Below, in pieces: positions 45,108 through 56,675 of a stretch of 64,000 nucleotides of DNA. The stretch spans positions 1-64,000 of the forward strand of contig NW_017265192.1 of the NCBI RefSeq assembly GCF_001638985.1. The letters run 5' to 3'. The translations under genes and the position numbers were made by a program. The notes under the pieces were generated by a model. That model was given only the letters and a program-made list of their open reading frames with translations. It was not told the origin of the DNA and made no database searches. The stretch comes from Phycomyces blakesleeanus NRRL 1555(-) (lineage: Eukaryota > Mucoromycota > Mucoromycetes > Mucorales > Phycomycetaceae). How positions within the stretch are numbered: position 1 is the stretch's first letter; the number at the start of each line of letters is the position of its first letter.

Positions 45108-45542
45108 TGCCTTCTTGCCTCAGATTAAAGATTATATTTTATTAAAGGAGATATTGCTGGCAATCTATAGATCATGTAGCCTCCCAAGTACAAAAGGAAA
45201 AAGATAAAAAAAAGTCCAAAAGGATCACAAAAAGACAAAAAAAGAAGTGAAAGATAAGATCAAATCATACTTAGTTTAATGTCTGAACCTGCTCTCCACT
45301 TTGCAGCTGTGTAAAATGTTGTAACAGTGAAAGGGAGGAGACAGAATTGCAGAACAAGGAACTTTTCAGATAGAAAAAAAAACAAGTAAAAGAAAGTATA
45401 AAGATAAAAAGCTAAGAGGTAAAAGAAAGAAAACTATGTAGAATGTCACTGGGAGCCATGATCTGTTTCGTGCATATAGCTGCCTTCAGGGTTACAAAGA
45501 ATATCGATATGCCAAAGTGTAGATAGCAGGGCAGTCCAGTAG
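45108..45542 (-). mobile_element. LINE-B copy 4: 3' UTR and ORF2 end, truncated by CACTA-5
   Basis: It shares the LINE-B 3' end (CTCCACTTTGCAGCTGTGTA, GGGAGGAGACAGAATTGCAG) and ORF2 terminal residues. It stops exactly at the CACTA-5 left terminus. Confidence 0.82.
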
Positions 45543-47226
45543 CACTGGAAAAATAGGGTAATTTCATCTGGATCAAATGTACTAAAAATGTAGATGATTG
45601 AGCCGATATTATCACAATTTTTGTGATATATCATTTTGAGCAATGGTACGATATCATCTATGGTGCTAATGCGTATCATCATAACAACGGGTATATGAAA
45701 ACCCAATATAGAACGATTGTCTGTCTGCAAACTATGGAAACTGAATAAATATTGTAGTTATGCTTTACTCCTATCGAGTCTACCTCTTTATGTGTTATAT
45801 TTTGAGGTCTATAAAGAGCTAGTGTCCCATATTATTATTTTTACCGGGTTTTTTTATTGGCTGCAGAAATGCTTTAAAAACTATCAAAGAGATGATTGTA
45901 GGTTTTTTACAATATAAAGAAATGATGATAGTTGGTTTTTTATACATGCTCAAAGTGATGAAACTAGGCTTTTTATACACACAAAAGCAATGAAACTAGT
46001 TTTTTTTACAATAGAAAAGAGAAACAAAGTATGGGTAGATTTTTATAAACAAGCCTCTTTGGTTTGTTTATTTATTTTACTTTTATTTATTTATTTTTTG
46101 GAAAAACATTAGGTTATACATTTTTTGTTCAATTTTGTTTTATTTGATAGGAAAATCTTTTCTAGATAAAAATCCTAATTTCGCAACAGTTTTGATACTA
46201 TAGCTATTATAATTGCTAATACTTCTTGCTCGCTATATATAATTTAAAGCCTTCCGGGAGTAGACATGGAATACATACTTTAATAGCAGGAATGCTATTA
46301 AAAAATGATTAATAGAAAAGAAGAATTAGTAAATGATTTAAATTGAAATTTCTTCATAAATACTTACAAGGCGGAGAAGACTTGACATAAAATTGATATA
46401 AACATGTTCTTCAGAATTATCAAGACAATACCAGTAGTCTTTGAATAGAGATACATTCTAAAAACGAATAGTTATTAATATTGTGCGTAGTAAAGGCATA
46501 TTCATTAAATATATTGTAGTTAACTTACCAAATATTACTGATTATACGTCTTCCTGCATAATATCAGACATAGCTAATAAATTGTAATAGAAATAAATAT
46601 ATATTTATGAGGAAGACAAAAGAATAATTTGAATTTTTTTTAAGAAAAAAACTTATCATCATGTTCGATTAAGAGATGATGAGACTCAATGGAAATGAGT
46701 AGCAATGGCTAGACAAACAATATGATGAGTAACAAAGATCTGTAAGATAATGATATCTTACCTTGATATATCAGATAGAGTATAGCCAAACAAAGAGACA
46801 CATATTTGGTATTGAGCTATAAAAGAAAGAAAAAATTATGTGAAATTGTAAAAACATAAGCAAAAGAGAAACAAAAAAAATATCAATAATAAATGTTGTT
46901 AAAAGAAAAAAAAGAAAAAAAAAAGACTTGTCTTAAAATCCAGTTTGACTCTGACAAAATGTGGGCTGTAAAAAGTAATACTCCAAAAGAAGATAACCAC
47001 TGTCATCTTGAAATACTACTTTGTGCCTCATTGAGTTAAAAAAGAAGTTGTCTAAATGTGGATCAAGTGGCTGGGAGATGTGCTTAAATATCAAATGAAA
47101 GGTAGAGAGTTAATCTCCACCGCTTATCCTCTTTACTAGTATGTGAATTTTAAATATGATATAACAAGTGTAGTGAATTGTACAATATTAGTTGAAAATT
47201 ATTAATATTTATTTTATTAACAGAAA
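45543..47226. other. Left non-coding arm of CACTA-5
   Basis: About 1.7 kb without a supportable gene, AT-rich. A possible 3' splice site (TTAACAG) lies just before the accessory ATG, which suggests an untranslated first exon here. Confidence 0.4.
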
Positions 47227-48499
47227 ATGACAAAGCATATTCCTACTGCTCCCCACCAACCCAACCTACGCATGAATGCTGTTCTTAATAGCACAATTGC
47301 AGGTGTTTTTGCTCCAATTGATACACTAACTCCAGAAGTAGCAGTTGACACAGCCCCTGAAGTTCAAGTCGCTGTGACCCCAATGGATCACATCCTTACC
47401 TTGTTGGCAGCCAACAATGTGTCGATGCAATCCTTGCAAGAAAATGCAAAAGGAGTGACTGATGCAATAACTCATTTGAAGAATGACCTGGATTTGTCCA
47501 ACAAGACAAATGAATTTTTGAAGAACTTGGTCCTTCAGCTCATAACTGAAAATGCCGAAATAAAAAAGGCAATGACCAGCCAAAATTCCGTGATGCCTTC
47601 TGCTGTACCAGCAGATTCTTCTTCTTCCATAGATTATGATCTTGACCTTGGAGCAAAACATCATCCCTTGATTTCTGTAAGTAAATTGATAATAATAACA
47701 TCACTGATTAATATATCTAATACTGTTTTTATAGCAACTTATCAATAGTTACATCAAGAAACCGAACTTTGTTAGCACAGACCCGCTCAAAGTTGCTGAG
47801 AATAATAATAGATCAGCATGGTCAATGACTGGCTTGTATGGCAATAAGTACAACAAGACACTTGCACTGGCTCTCTTCAAGTACCTGAGACCTCAAAGAT
47901 GTTGCACAAATGTGTTAAAGAGTGTTATTATGAATATAATAAAGAATTACTACCAAAATCAAGTGCGAGTCTTCCGGATCTCAGCAGAGAAGATTATGGC
48001 TAGAAATAAAGCTGGAAGAAGACGCAACAGAAAGAAGACTGTAAGTTTTAAAATAAAGTTAATTTACTATTGATTTAATGTTTTAATACAATATTCTTTG
48101 GTAGCTTCTTGACCGTCGTATTATTACGTACCAGATATACACAGAGGCTATTCATGAGGGCATAAATCGATATGATTGCAGAAATATTCTTTTTATTGAT
48201 GTGATGTCTGATGGCAAGTCGGATGGAGATAACAAAGTGTGGGCATATCGTCCCAGCTGGAGAACTGATGAGATAATGTTAAACATCTATTTATGTTTTA
48301 AAGAAAATAATAATACTTTATTAATACTATTTATTCTTTAAACCAGCTCCAGACGTTTATTAGTACTATTGATGAACTTACTGTTATCTGTTTGAAGAAA
48401 AATTCAGAAAGCTTGAAAAAGCGCATCCCTTATGAGAAAGAAGTGAGCATTCCCAAGAATTTGGCAGTCATTTTACCAGATTGGTGCTTTTCAAAATAA
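47227..48499 (+). CDS. CACTA-5 accessory protein gene, four exons
   Basis: Exons are 47227-47676, 47735-48040, 48105 to about 48281, and 48347-48499 (ends TAA). The first three join cleanly; the last donor (GTTAAA near 48282) is off phase by one, so either the site is another one or there is a small indel. Residues 60-120 are a coiled coil (LKNDLDLSNKTNEFLKNL). A middle domain (WSMTGLYGNKYNKTLALALF) is followed by a basic patch and a DCRNILFIDVMSDGKSDGD segment. The last resembles SILHADYMSDLESD in the CACTA-6 accessory gene, so the two are probably homologous. The function is unknown. Confidence 0.6.
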
Positions 48500-48707
48500 A
48501 TCATTTTTTTCTTGCCAACTATTTTAGAGTCTTTTTTCTACTTGTTTATGTTTATGGATTAGCATGATGTATACAGATGCATGTATAGCATGCCAAGTAC
48601 AAACAAAAATTTATAGAAATAATAAAAAAATAAACGTGCAGCTATATATATTAGTCTGTATTAATTAATATTTCTTTTTTATACGTGTTTTATTTTTGTA
48701 TTTGAAT

Positions 48708-51538
48708 CTAAATATATATTTTTCGTGGCAAAGGAACTACACACATCTGAACTTCGCCTTCTAGACCAAGATGCTCGCCTACTGCGACTGGATAGCAGAT
48801 TCTATGCACTGGGAGAATGCTGTTCATGCTGTCATCTTCAAACCCCACCTCATTCACCTCAACTCCTTCTCCTGCTCTGGGCTGAAGTAAAACTTCCTTG
48901 TACCATTGTATATATGCAAATACATGCTGGCTCGCATGACCAGCAAACGAGTTTACAGCAGTATTGACAAAGAGGTACTGAATTTGGCCCGCGTATGGCT
49001 TGGTACTTCTACCATTGCTTGTCTCAAACAATGCTTGCATGAACGACCCGCACTGATTCTTCGTTTTGCTCTTGTAGATTTGCCCAAGAAGATTGATTGA
49101 TTCAAACTTCTGTATCCGATTGTTAACAAAATTATTGGAATGACCAGCCTGACGATAATAAACAAGAGTTTGATCTCAGGAGAATCAAGAAAAGCATTGA
49201 TATCAAATTGGATTGAGGTGGCAGTGGAAGTGGAAGTGGCTATGGAATTGGCAGTGAATGCAGTGAGCTCAAGGATGATCGCCGAATGCTCAGGTCGAAT
49301 TATTGGCAAAGTTTGGTGAATAAGATCTTCCTGGTATGCTTCTTCAAGATACTTCTTCATATAGGTTCCCTCAAACCCGTCTTTTCTATTTGTCGCATAG
49401 TTTTTCAAGATACCATTGCATCTTTCGAAACTAAAAAGCCAATAGCCATAAATCGGGCCAAAGTTAAGTACAGTCTCTCGCAGATGAAGATGGAGATGCA
49501 TGTTTGGCAAAAGGAATGGGGCTTTATACAACTTCTTGCACTCTCTGCAGAAAGCCTCCAAAGATTGATGGGCTTCATCAAGGTGAGCCATGGATATGCT
49601 TGGCATTGAGAGGTACTGGCATGCATTGACAAATGTTGTCCAGTTACCGAGATGAGCTTCAGGTAGACAATCACGCAGGAGAACAGGAGAGTACACCAAG
49701 CACCAAGACTTCCACTCGTTGGCCTTCATGAATGGGAAGCCACGCCCGATCTTTGTCCCTAATGGCGTGTATTCCTCTGGCAGTACAAGCTTGTCAGCAT
49801 CCAACTGCATTTCGGCCAAGTGTGCATCTGTGATGAGACCTGAAGATCTCCATTTCTCCATTATCCTCTTTGCTGTTCCAAGGTACAGGTTGTGCATCAG
49901 ATCGATGACAGTGCACTCCACAAGGTTAAAGTAAACCAGGTCATGCAATTCTGACCATCGGACACCATTTTCCCTCTCCAATCTCTTTCTCTGTGCATCA
50001 CGGCGGTTTTTGGCATCAGTGCGAGGCATCCACTCAGAAAACACGAACCCAGAGTAGTCCACAGCATTGGAGTCTGAAAGGCGAGGGAACTGTCGGTTGC
50101 ACTTATTGCATGCACATGTGCTTGAATAAGAGGTGAACCCACAAGTCTTATGGGCAGCAGGAATGTTGCAGGCAACAAGAAGAAGGGCAGCACGGACAAG
50201 AGCACCAGATGGGCACTGTACGGTAGCCATCACCACACTGCCATACAACTGGTTGAGTTCCGCGACAAGGGGACAGAGGTAGTGATTGATCTCACTTGTC
50301 TTTGCTTCCTTGGGCCCTGGCATGAGACCAACGAGAACAACATTCTCCTTCTTGTACTGTTCCGATCTTGGCAAGTTGTTGATGCAAAGGTATATTGCAC
50401 CACAGGAGTAAGTGACCCCATCGAAAGGTTGAAACCAATCGATGTTCATGGTAAGCATTATGGAGCACTCATGATTCACAAACGGTAAACCATTGCTATC
50501 CTTCAGACTGTTTCACTTCGTACCGTTGTAAATGTCAAACATCATGCCTGGAACTTGCACTCTGATTCTCCAATGGTTGATGGTGTCTTCGAATCCAGGG
50601 CGGCAAAAAAGGATAGACAATGTTTTGATTATGGAGTTATACATGTAGATCTTTTTGGGGATAGTCAAGGCTCTTGATGTTGCAAAGAAAAGAGCGTTTC
50701 CACATTCTCTACCAGAGAGTCTCTCGAAATTACAGCACTCTGGAACAACATCGGACTCTTCGTATACTTTGTTACAATCGCCACATGCAACAAACCGCTG
50801 GACACCTCAAGTCACATCGCTGAGACTGGTCATAGAGTTGACACCGTTTATACTGAGGGGAAGATGGAAAGACTGTCCAAAGTGTGCCAATACTTCGTTA
50901 AGACACTTTAACAGAACAGCACCACCAGAATTGACAACATATTTGGATATGAAGAAGGCAGCAAAAGAAGCAATGAAAGCATGAGTAGGATCGACTGGCA
51001 TATTGGATGAAGAAAAGTGCTCTATTTGAAAAAAAAATCAATACTTGTTGACTTTATTGATTTATATGTGCTTTTTGTACTAACCTCTAACATCGTCAGA
51101 TTCATTGTCAGAAATATCCAAAATGGTTGCTTCAATGACACCCTCATCTTCGCTTTCAGAATCAAACAAGGAATCAATGCCAAAAAGAGGTAAGTCTTTG
51201 GCTGTTTTGTTAGGTAAAAAAGAATCAAATTATTACATATTATAAATTATTATAAAACTTTAATAAAAATACTATGCATACCTTCAACTTGATCTTCGGC
51301 ATCAACATTGTATTCAAAGTCAATCTCTATGTCATTGCCATTCGACATTACTTCTATAACTGAGGCTATATTATATGAAAATAAATATTTAATTAAAATT
51401 GTCTTAATAATAATTTTCTTAAATTTGAACTTACAAGAAGATCCTGACTGATATTGTCTCACGATATCCTATTGTGCATGTCTTCTGAGTGTTTGGGTAG
51501 ACATCAAAACAAATCACATGCTATTGGAAGAGCATTTA
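48708..51538 (-). pseudogene. CACTA-5 Tnp2 transposase, broken by stops and by CACTA-6
   Basis: Acidic linker exons lie near 51050-51460. The block FIASFAAFFISKYVVNSGGAV (about 50980-50930) follows, then MLTMNIDWFQPFDG (50450), GLMPGPKEAKTSEINHY, CNIPAAHKTCGFTS with CACNKCNRQF, MHNLYLGTAKRI, MKANEWKSWCLVYSPVLL and GPIYGYWLFSFERCNG. The last part (GQIQYLFVNTAVNSF ... VVPLPRK) is in another frame after a shift near 49165-49190. Stops occur in the linker (TAG after RRHAQ), TGA after SLSDVT, and TGA at 50513-50515 where the CACTA-6 protein has W (GAVWSDIKD). The first exon is split by CACTA-6; its 5' piece is at 58657-58694. Confidence 0.82.
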
Positions 51539-52292
51539 CACTGCAAAAGACCGCTGATTTTAGTTCCTGAAAACCTGCAAAAATTTTACTACAATTTTCG
51601 ATTTTTAATTTTTTCAAATAATTTCTATTTTTTTCTGTTGTGATTTCAGATCGCTCTTTTTTAGCTGTAAAATCACACTACCATCATTTTTTTGGCCATA
51701 AAATTACAAAATTGGGTTTTTTTTTATATTATACACTTCTTTGATATAATTCTAAATTACATTGAAAAAGCACTTATACAAAAGTTAATATAATATTTAA
51801 TAAAAATTATATATATTCTTAAGGTTTCACTTTTTCTATTTCAAAATAAATCATTTAAATATTTTTTATGTATTATAAATGTGAATATAAAAACAAATAT
51901 TTAATCCATATATTTCAAGGGAACGAGACAAAAGGTTGTGATTTCATTTTTACTGTGGCAATATTTTTGCGTGATTTTTCCCTTTGATATATGGAACTAA
52001 AATATCAGATTTTTTTATTTCACATGTTGTGAGAGGCGAATGTTCCATTTTTGGATTATTTTTCGTCATGGTCGAATCATCATCATATCAAATATTATAA
52101 TTCTAAAAAAAGACTTTTAAAAAAAATTGCGTACACTTTTAGTAATGTGCGCAGTATTTGACTTGGTTAACGACTTAACAATATATGAGTATAATTATGA
52201 TGATATGTGCGGTAGATGTATCAAAGAATTACTTGGCATACTATAGTCATGGCATGGAGCAGTATTTTATCTATTTATAATTTTTTTTTTGG

Positions 52293-52300
52293 TATATAAA
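52293..52300 (+). promoter_or_regulatory. TATA box of CACTA-6 Tnp2
   Basis: TATATAAA lies 60 bp upstream of the ATG at 52361, a plausible TATA distance with a short leader. Confidence 0.5.
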
Positions 52301-52360
52301 GACCTTGATCAAGATCTCTTAAAATCTATATAATTTTTTTTATAATTTAAAACAATCGAC

Positions 52361-55300
52361 ATGTCCAATAATCAAAAGAAAGACAGTTATGTTATCTGCA
52401 AATGTCCAGACTGTACAAAGTTGGATAGCTGTGGAAAGAAACAGAAAAGACAAAATGCACAACGACACTATGAGAAACATATAGTGCCTGTTGCCAAAGA
52501 CGATGCAATGGGTAAATAACAAGAATAACTCGAGCTGTACATGTAAAATTAATATAAATTAATTCATAAAATAGATGTTCCTGAAGAACATTTTGACGAC
52601 ATGGAAGTAGATAGTATTGACAGTGACAATGACAATGATTATGATTACGAGAACGAAGGCGAAGGCGAATATGAAGACGAAAATGAAGAACAAAACATTG
52701 AATTTGATCAAGAAGGTAAGAAAATAAAATAAAATAAATGAACAAAATAATAATTGAAACTGATATATATTTTTTTTATTTTTTATTTTTTATATGATTA
52801 TAATTGTAATTATATTTTTATTTCTACATCTTTACAACAATTATTCCTTTCCAGTTGACTTACCTTTGTCCCAAGAAGAGTCCATCTTTACTGCCGAAGA
52901 TACAATTACAGGAGCATTTGTGGTTGATGGCGATGAGATTGAAGAAGGCGATACCGGTTTTGATTTTGAACAAGAAGAAAACTTTGATGAGACCAGTGGG
53001 ACCTCGATAGTAGAATCAGGTATGAATTAATACGGTATAGACAATTAATCAATATATTAATTTAAACTAACTTAACCTTTGTCTTCATAGTTCGTCCTTC
53101 GTCTTTTGATAACATGCCCTTGTATATCCGCTTTGTTGCAGTATTCATTGTCATATTTCACTTGATCTTTTTGGTGGAAAGCGGTGGATCGATTCTCATT
53201 GAATTTTGTAATACTCTACTGTCTCTCTGTGATATGTCTGGCGCCCTTCCACTGACGATCAATAGCTTGAAGCATAAGACAGGATTTAACATGGCAACAG
53301 ACGGAATGACAGTATACATTGCATGCTCACAATGTCATTCGATTTATCCTCCGGAAACAAGTCAAAGAGTCTGTACATTTAAGAAATTCTCTCAATCTGC
53401 CATTTGCAACAACAATCTCTTTAAAGTGTCAACCGGAAATCGTTCTCTTCCAGCAATGGTATATCCATTCAACTCTCTGAAGTACGCCTTGCAACAAAAA
53501 TTTTCCAAGCCAGATTTCGTGTCCAAGATCAATTTGTGGAGAAGTCGTCAAATAATTGAAAACACCAAACTTGACATTTTTGATGGTGCAGTTTGGAGTG
53601 ATATTAAAGACATCAATGGCAGACGGTTTGTTGATGATAGCCAATCTTTAATGTTGACTCTGAATATCGATTGGTTTCAGCCATTTGATGGACGAACACA
53701 TTCCAGTGGTGCGATATATCTCTCTATCAACAATCTCCCACGGAGTGAACGCCTTAAGTCTGAAAATGTCATTCTTGTTGGTATGATGCCTGGGCCGAAG
53801 GAAGCAAGCACTGACAGCATGAATCATTACTTGAAGCCGCTTGTTGACGAATTGTTGGAGATGTACATTGGTGTAGAAATGACAGACTCACAAAATAGAA
53901 ATATTGTTGTTCGTGCTGCATTGATGTGTGTTGCCTGTGATATCCCTGCCGCTCGCAAAACCTCTGGATTTACTGGCCACATGAGCACATGCGCCTGTCA
54001 CAAATGTCAACGACAATTCACGACTATAAGGAAGACCAGCAAGCTTGACTACTCTGGATTCAAGTATAGCAATTGGGTGAGACGCACGAAGACAATGAAT
54101 CTGGAACACGCTGTCAGCTGGGCAAATGCATTGAACAATACTGAGCGAACACGCCTAGAAAAAGAAAACAGCACTCGGTGGTCAGAGCTTCATCGGTTAT
54201 CTTACTTTGACCCAGTCCGCTTTACAGTTATAGACCCGATGCATAACCTCTATCTTGGAACTGCAAAGCGAATGATTCAGATATGGCGCGAGTGTAACTA
54301 CATCAATGAAAAGAATCAGTTAACTATGCAAGAGCTTGCCAATGGTATTGTTGTACCTTGTGGATATGCGCGTATAACAAAGAAGATTGCCGATGGGTTT
54401 TCGTTCATGAAAGCTGACGAGTGAAAGTCGTGGTGCGTCATATACTCTCTATTTGTTCTGAAGCATGTGCTCCCAGCCAAGAATCTCGAAAACTGGATTT
54501 TGTTTGTTGACGCATGCCGCTTACTCACAAAACCTTCGATCAATGACAAAGAAATAGACGAAGCCCACAGTAAACTCCAATTGTTTTGTACAAGATTTCA
54601 AACACTGTATGGAAAATCGGCCGTGACACCGAATATGCATCTACATCTTCATCTTGGCGAGTGTGTTCATGACTTTGGGCCAATTTATGCTTTCTGGTTA
54701 TTCATTTTCGAGAGATACAATGGTTTGTTGAAGAATATCGAAACAAATCAAAAAGGCGGCTTCGAATCAACAATGATGAAGAGATTTTTGGAGAGAACAT
54801 ACATTGGCAGCTTCATACAATCTTTCGTCAACCATCTCCCCCAGTTCGCAATTGACTTTCTGCATCGCATTTCAAATAGTCAAGATCAATTAGCAGCATT
54901 GCATCCATCTTCTACTGCCAGTACCTTTTCTCTGTCTGACTTTGTTGAATATTCGTTAAACCCTCGTCATTCTGCTTTGGGTTGTGAGCCGTTGCCCCCT
55001 TCAGTGTTTCTGATTAAACTCGACCAAAGGATTACAATGTGCAAGGGACATTATGAATGTTTACTGGAGTTTTACAGACACGCGTATGGCAGTCACGATC
55101 TTTTTGGCCATTATTCAAACTGCGAGTCTAACCAGATTTTTGTCAATAACCGAATTGAGAAAATGAAACGGATATCTCTTCTTGGACAGGAATACTCTTC
55201 TGGATCTTATTTCCGCGCCTATTATCTTGAGAATAACAGTGAAGATAAAGCAGCGTTTCCTGGCCGTATACTGTATTTATTTCAACATTTAATAACCATC

Positions 55301-55549
55301 AACGAAACTGTCATCACCCATACTTTTGCGTTTGTTGAGTGGTACTCTAGTTATTCTTCGGGGAGTTACCAGCCAATGTTAAATGAAGGCATTGAGCTCT
55401 GGAATGAACCTTCTTCTGTACTTAATTATGAATGTATTATTCCAGTACATCGTTTATATTCACCAATCGCAATTGCTAAATATAGGTTTACTATAACTAG
55501 TGAATTTAAACGTTTAGTAATCCCTTTACCCCAAAAAATAGAAGCTTAA
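52361..55549 (+). pseudogene. CACTA-6 Tnp2 transposase, 971 codons with a single in-frame TGA
   Basis: Exons 52361-52511, 52575-52715, 52855-53019 and 53091-55549 join in frame with GT-AG introns. Exon 1 has a CKCPDC ... QRHYEKH zinc-finger-like cluster; exons 2 and 3 are strongly acidic. Exon 4 begins with a hydrophobic stretch (IRFVAVFIVIFHLIFLV). The core follows: MLTLNIDWFQPFDGRTHSSG, GMMPGPKEASTDSMNHYL, CDIPAARKTSGFTG with CACHKCQ, MHNLYLGTAKRMI, NMHLHLHLGE, FGPIYAFWLFIFERYNG, and the terminal VIPLPQKIEA. A lone TGA at 54422-54424 sits in MKADE-stop-KSW, where the CACTA-5 and CACTA-2 proteins have W (MKANEWKSW, MKANEWKLW). Everything else is open, so it is either a very recent null or a recoded/edited codon. 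Confidence 0.88.
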
Positions 55550-55616
55550 ATAATATTAATAAAATACCACTTTGCACTCTTTTATCAATTTATTAGAAAA
55601 TGTTTGATTTATTGTC

Positions 55617-56675
55617 TTATTGTTTCTTTGACCATGATGGCAGCTTGTTTGCCTTGGTCTTACTAAGCTGCTTATCTCTTATTCCTTTAAATTTATGCTC
55701 GAATGGACGGATATTATTTTTCTTATCATGAGCTGCCTCATAATCCGCATCAAGTTCATCAACGAACCTATCTCCCTATATGTCAATGTAAGTATTATTA
55801 CACACCATCCAAAAAAATAGTTTTTTGTACTATACCTCTTCGCTTCTCCAGCTTGGGCGGAATCTCCAAAAAAAACTCTTTCTGAGGACGAATCCTGTTC
55901 CTCTTCTTCTCTTTCATAATCACTCTCAAGGTCTGACATGTAATCAGCATGGAGAATACTGTCAACATTCTCTCCAAAGCTGTTCACAAAGTGTGCCCGA
56001 TTGGCTTTCAAGGCAGATTGTCTTCTTTCACACGACTATATATAAATATATAATATTTCTAATTTAATATCACATCTAGTATATTGTGTGCGTGTGTTTT
56101 TTACCTTTACACGTCGCTGACAAAGACAGGCCCGTCGATTCTCTTCCTGCTTCTTTTCTCCTGTTTTTTTTTCTTGCAACTTTCTGTTGCCAATGTGCCG
56201 CACAATCTTAGTTCGAAGAGTTGGCAAGTCCACCTTTTTCCCCTCTTCTTGACGACGAAGGTAATTGGTAACAGACTTCAGAACGAGTCTGTTTCCCTCA
56301 CTGTTTTTATTTTCATTGGTATTGTATTGGTCATACAATTTCTCTTCACTCAAATAATCGCGCAACAATTGCTATAATATGAATGTATATTAAATTCTAT
56401 CTACATAAAAACATATTATGATTACTTACATCCAATGTTGGTTGACGTCCAGGCGACATGTCTTGCTCAACTGCATTACTAGCAGTGGCTTCAGCTTTCT
56501 CAGAAGATGTGTTCTTCAAAACAGTGTTTAAGACACCATTCATGGTATCAAGTTTCTCGTACACATCATGGATGTTACGAGTTCTACCTGACGAATCACC
56601 TTCAAGATTCAACCGAGCTCTCTTTGGTGCTAGTGGTCTTTGATTGCTCACTGTTCCCTGTGAGTGTTGCAACAT
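55617..56675 (-). CDS. CACTA-6 accessory protein, 287 aa, four exons
   Basis: Exons 56430-56675, 56105-56371, 55836-56035 and 55617-55767 join perfectly in frame (864 nt, stop TAA). The N terminus has a nuclear-localisation-like PKRARLNLEG and a short helix (YEKLDTMNGVLNTVL). The middle is very basic (KKVDLPTLRTKIVRHIGNRK, then KKTGEKKQEENRRACLC). An acidic stretch follows (DYMSDLESDYEREEEEQDSS). The C terminus is charged (ELDADYEAAHDKKNNIRPF). It shares the YMSD-x2-SD region with the CACTA-5 accessory protein. The split into basic and acidic halves suggests a DNA- and protein-binding helper (inference). Confidence 0.75.

Noticed and set aside
55679..56067. Small plus-strand frames over the CACTA-6 accessory gene
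   Set aside because: The minus-strand four-exon gene joins perfectly in phase over the same region.
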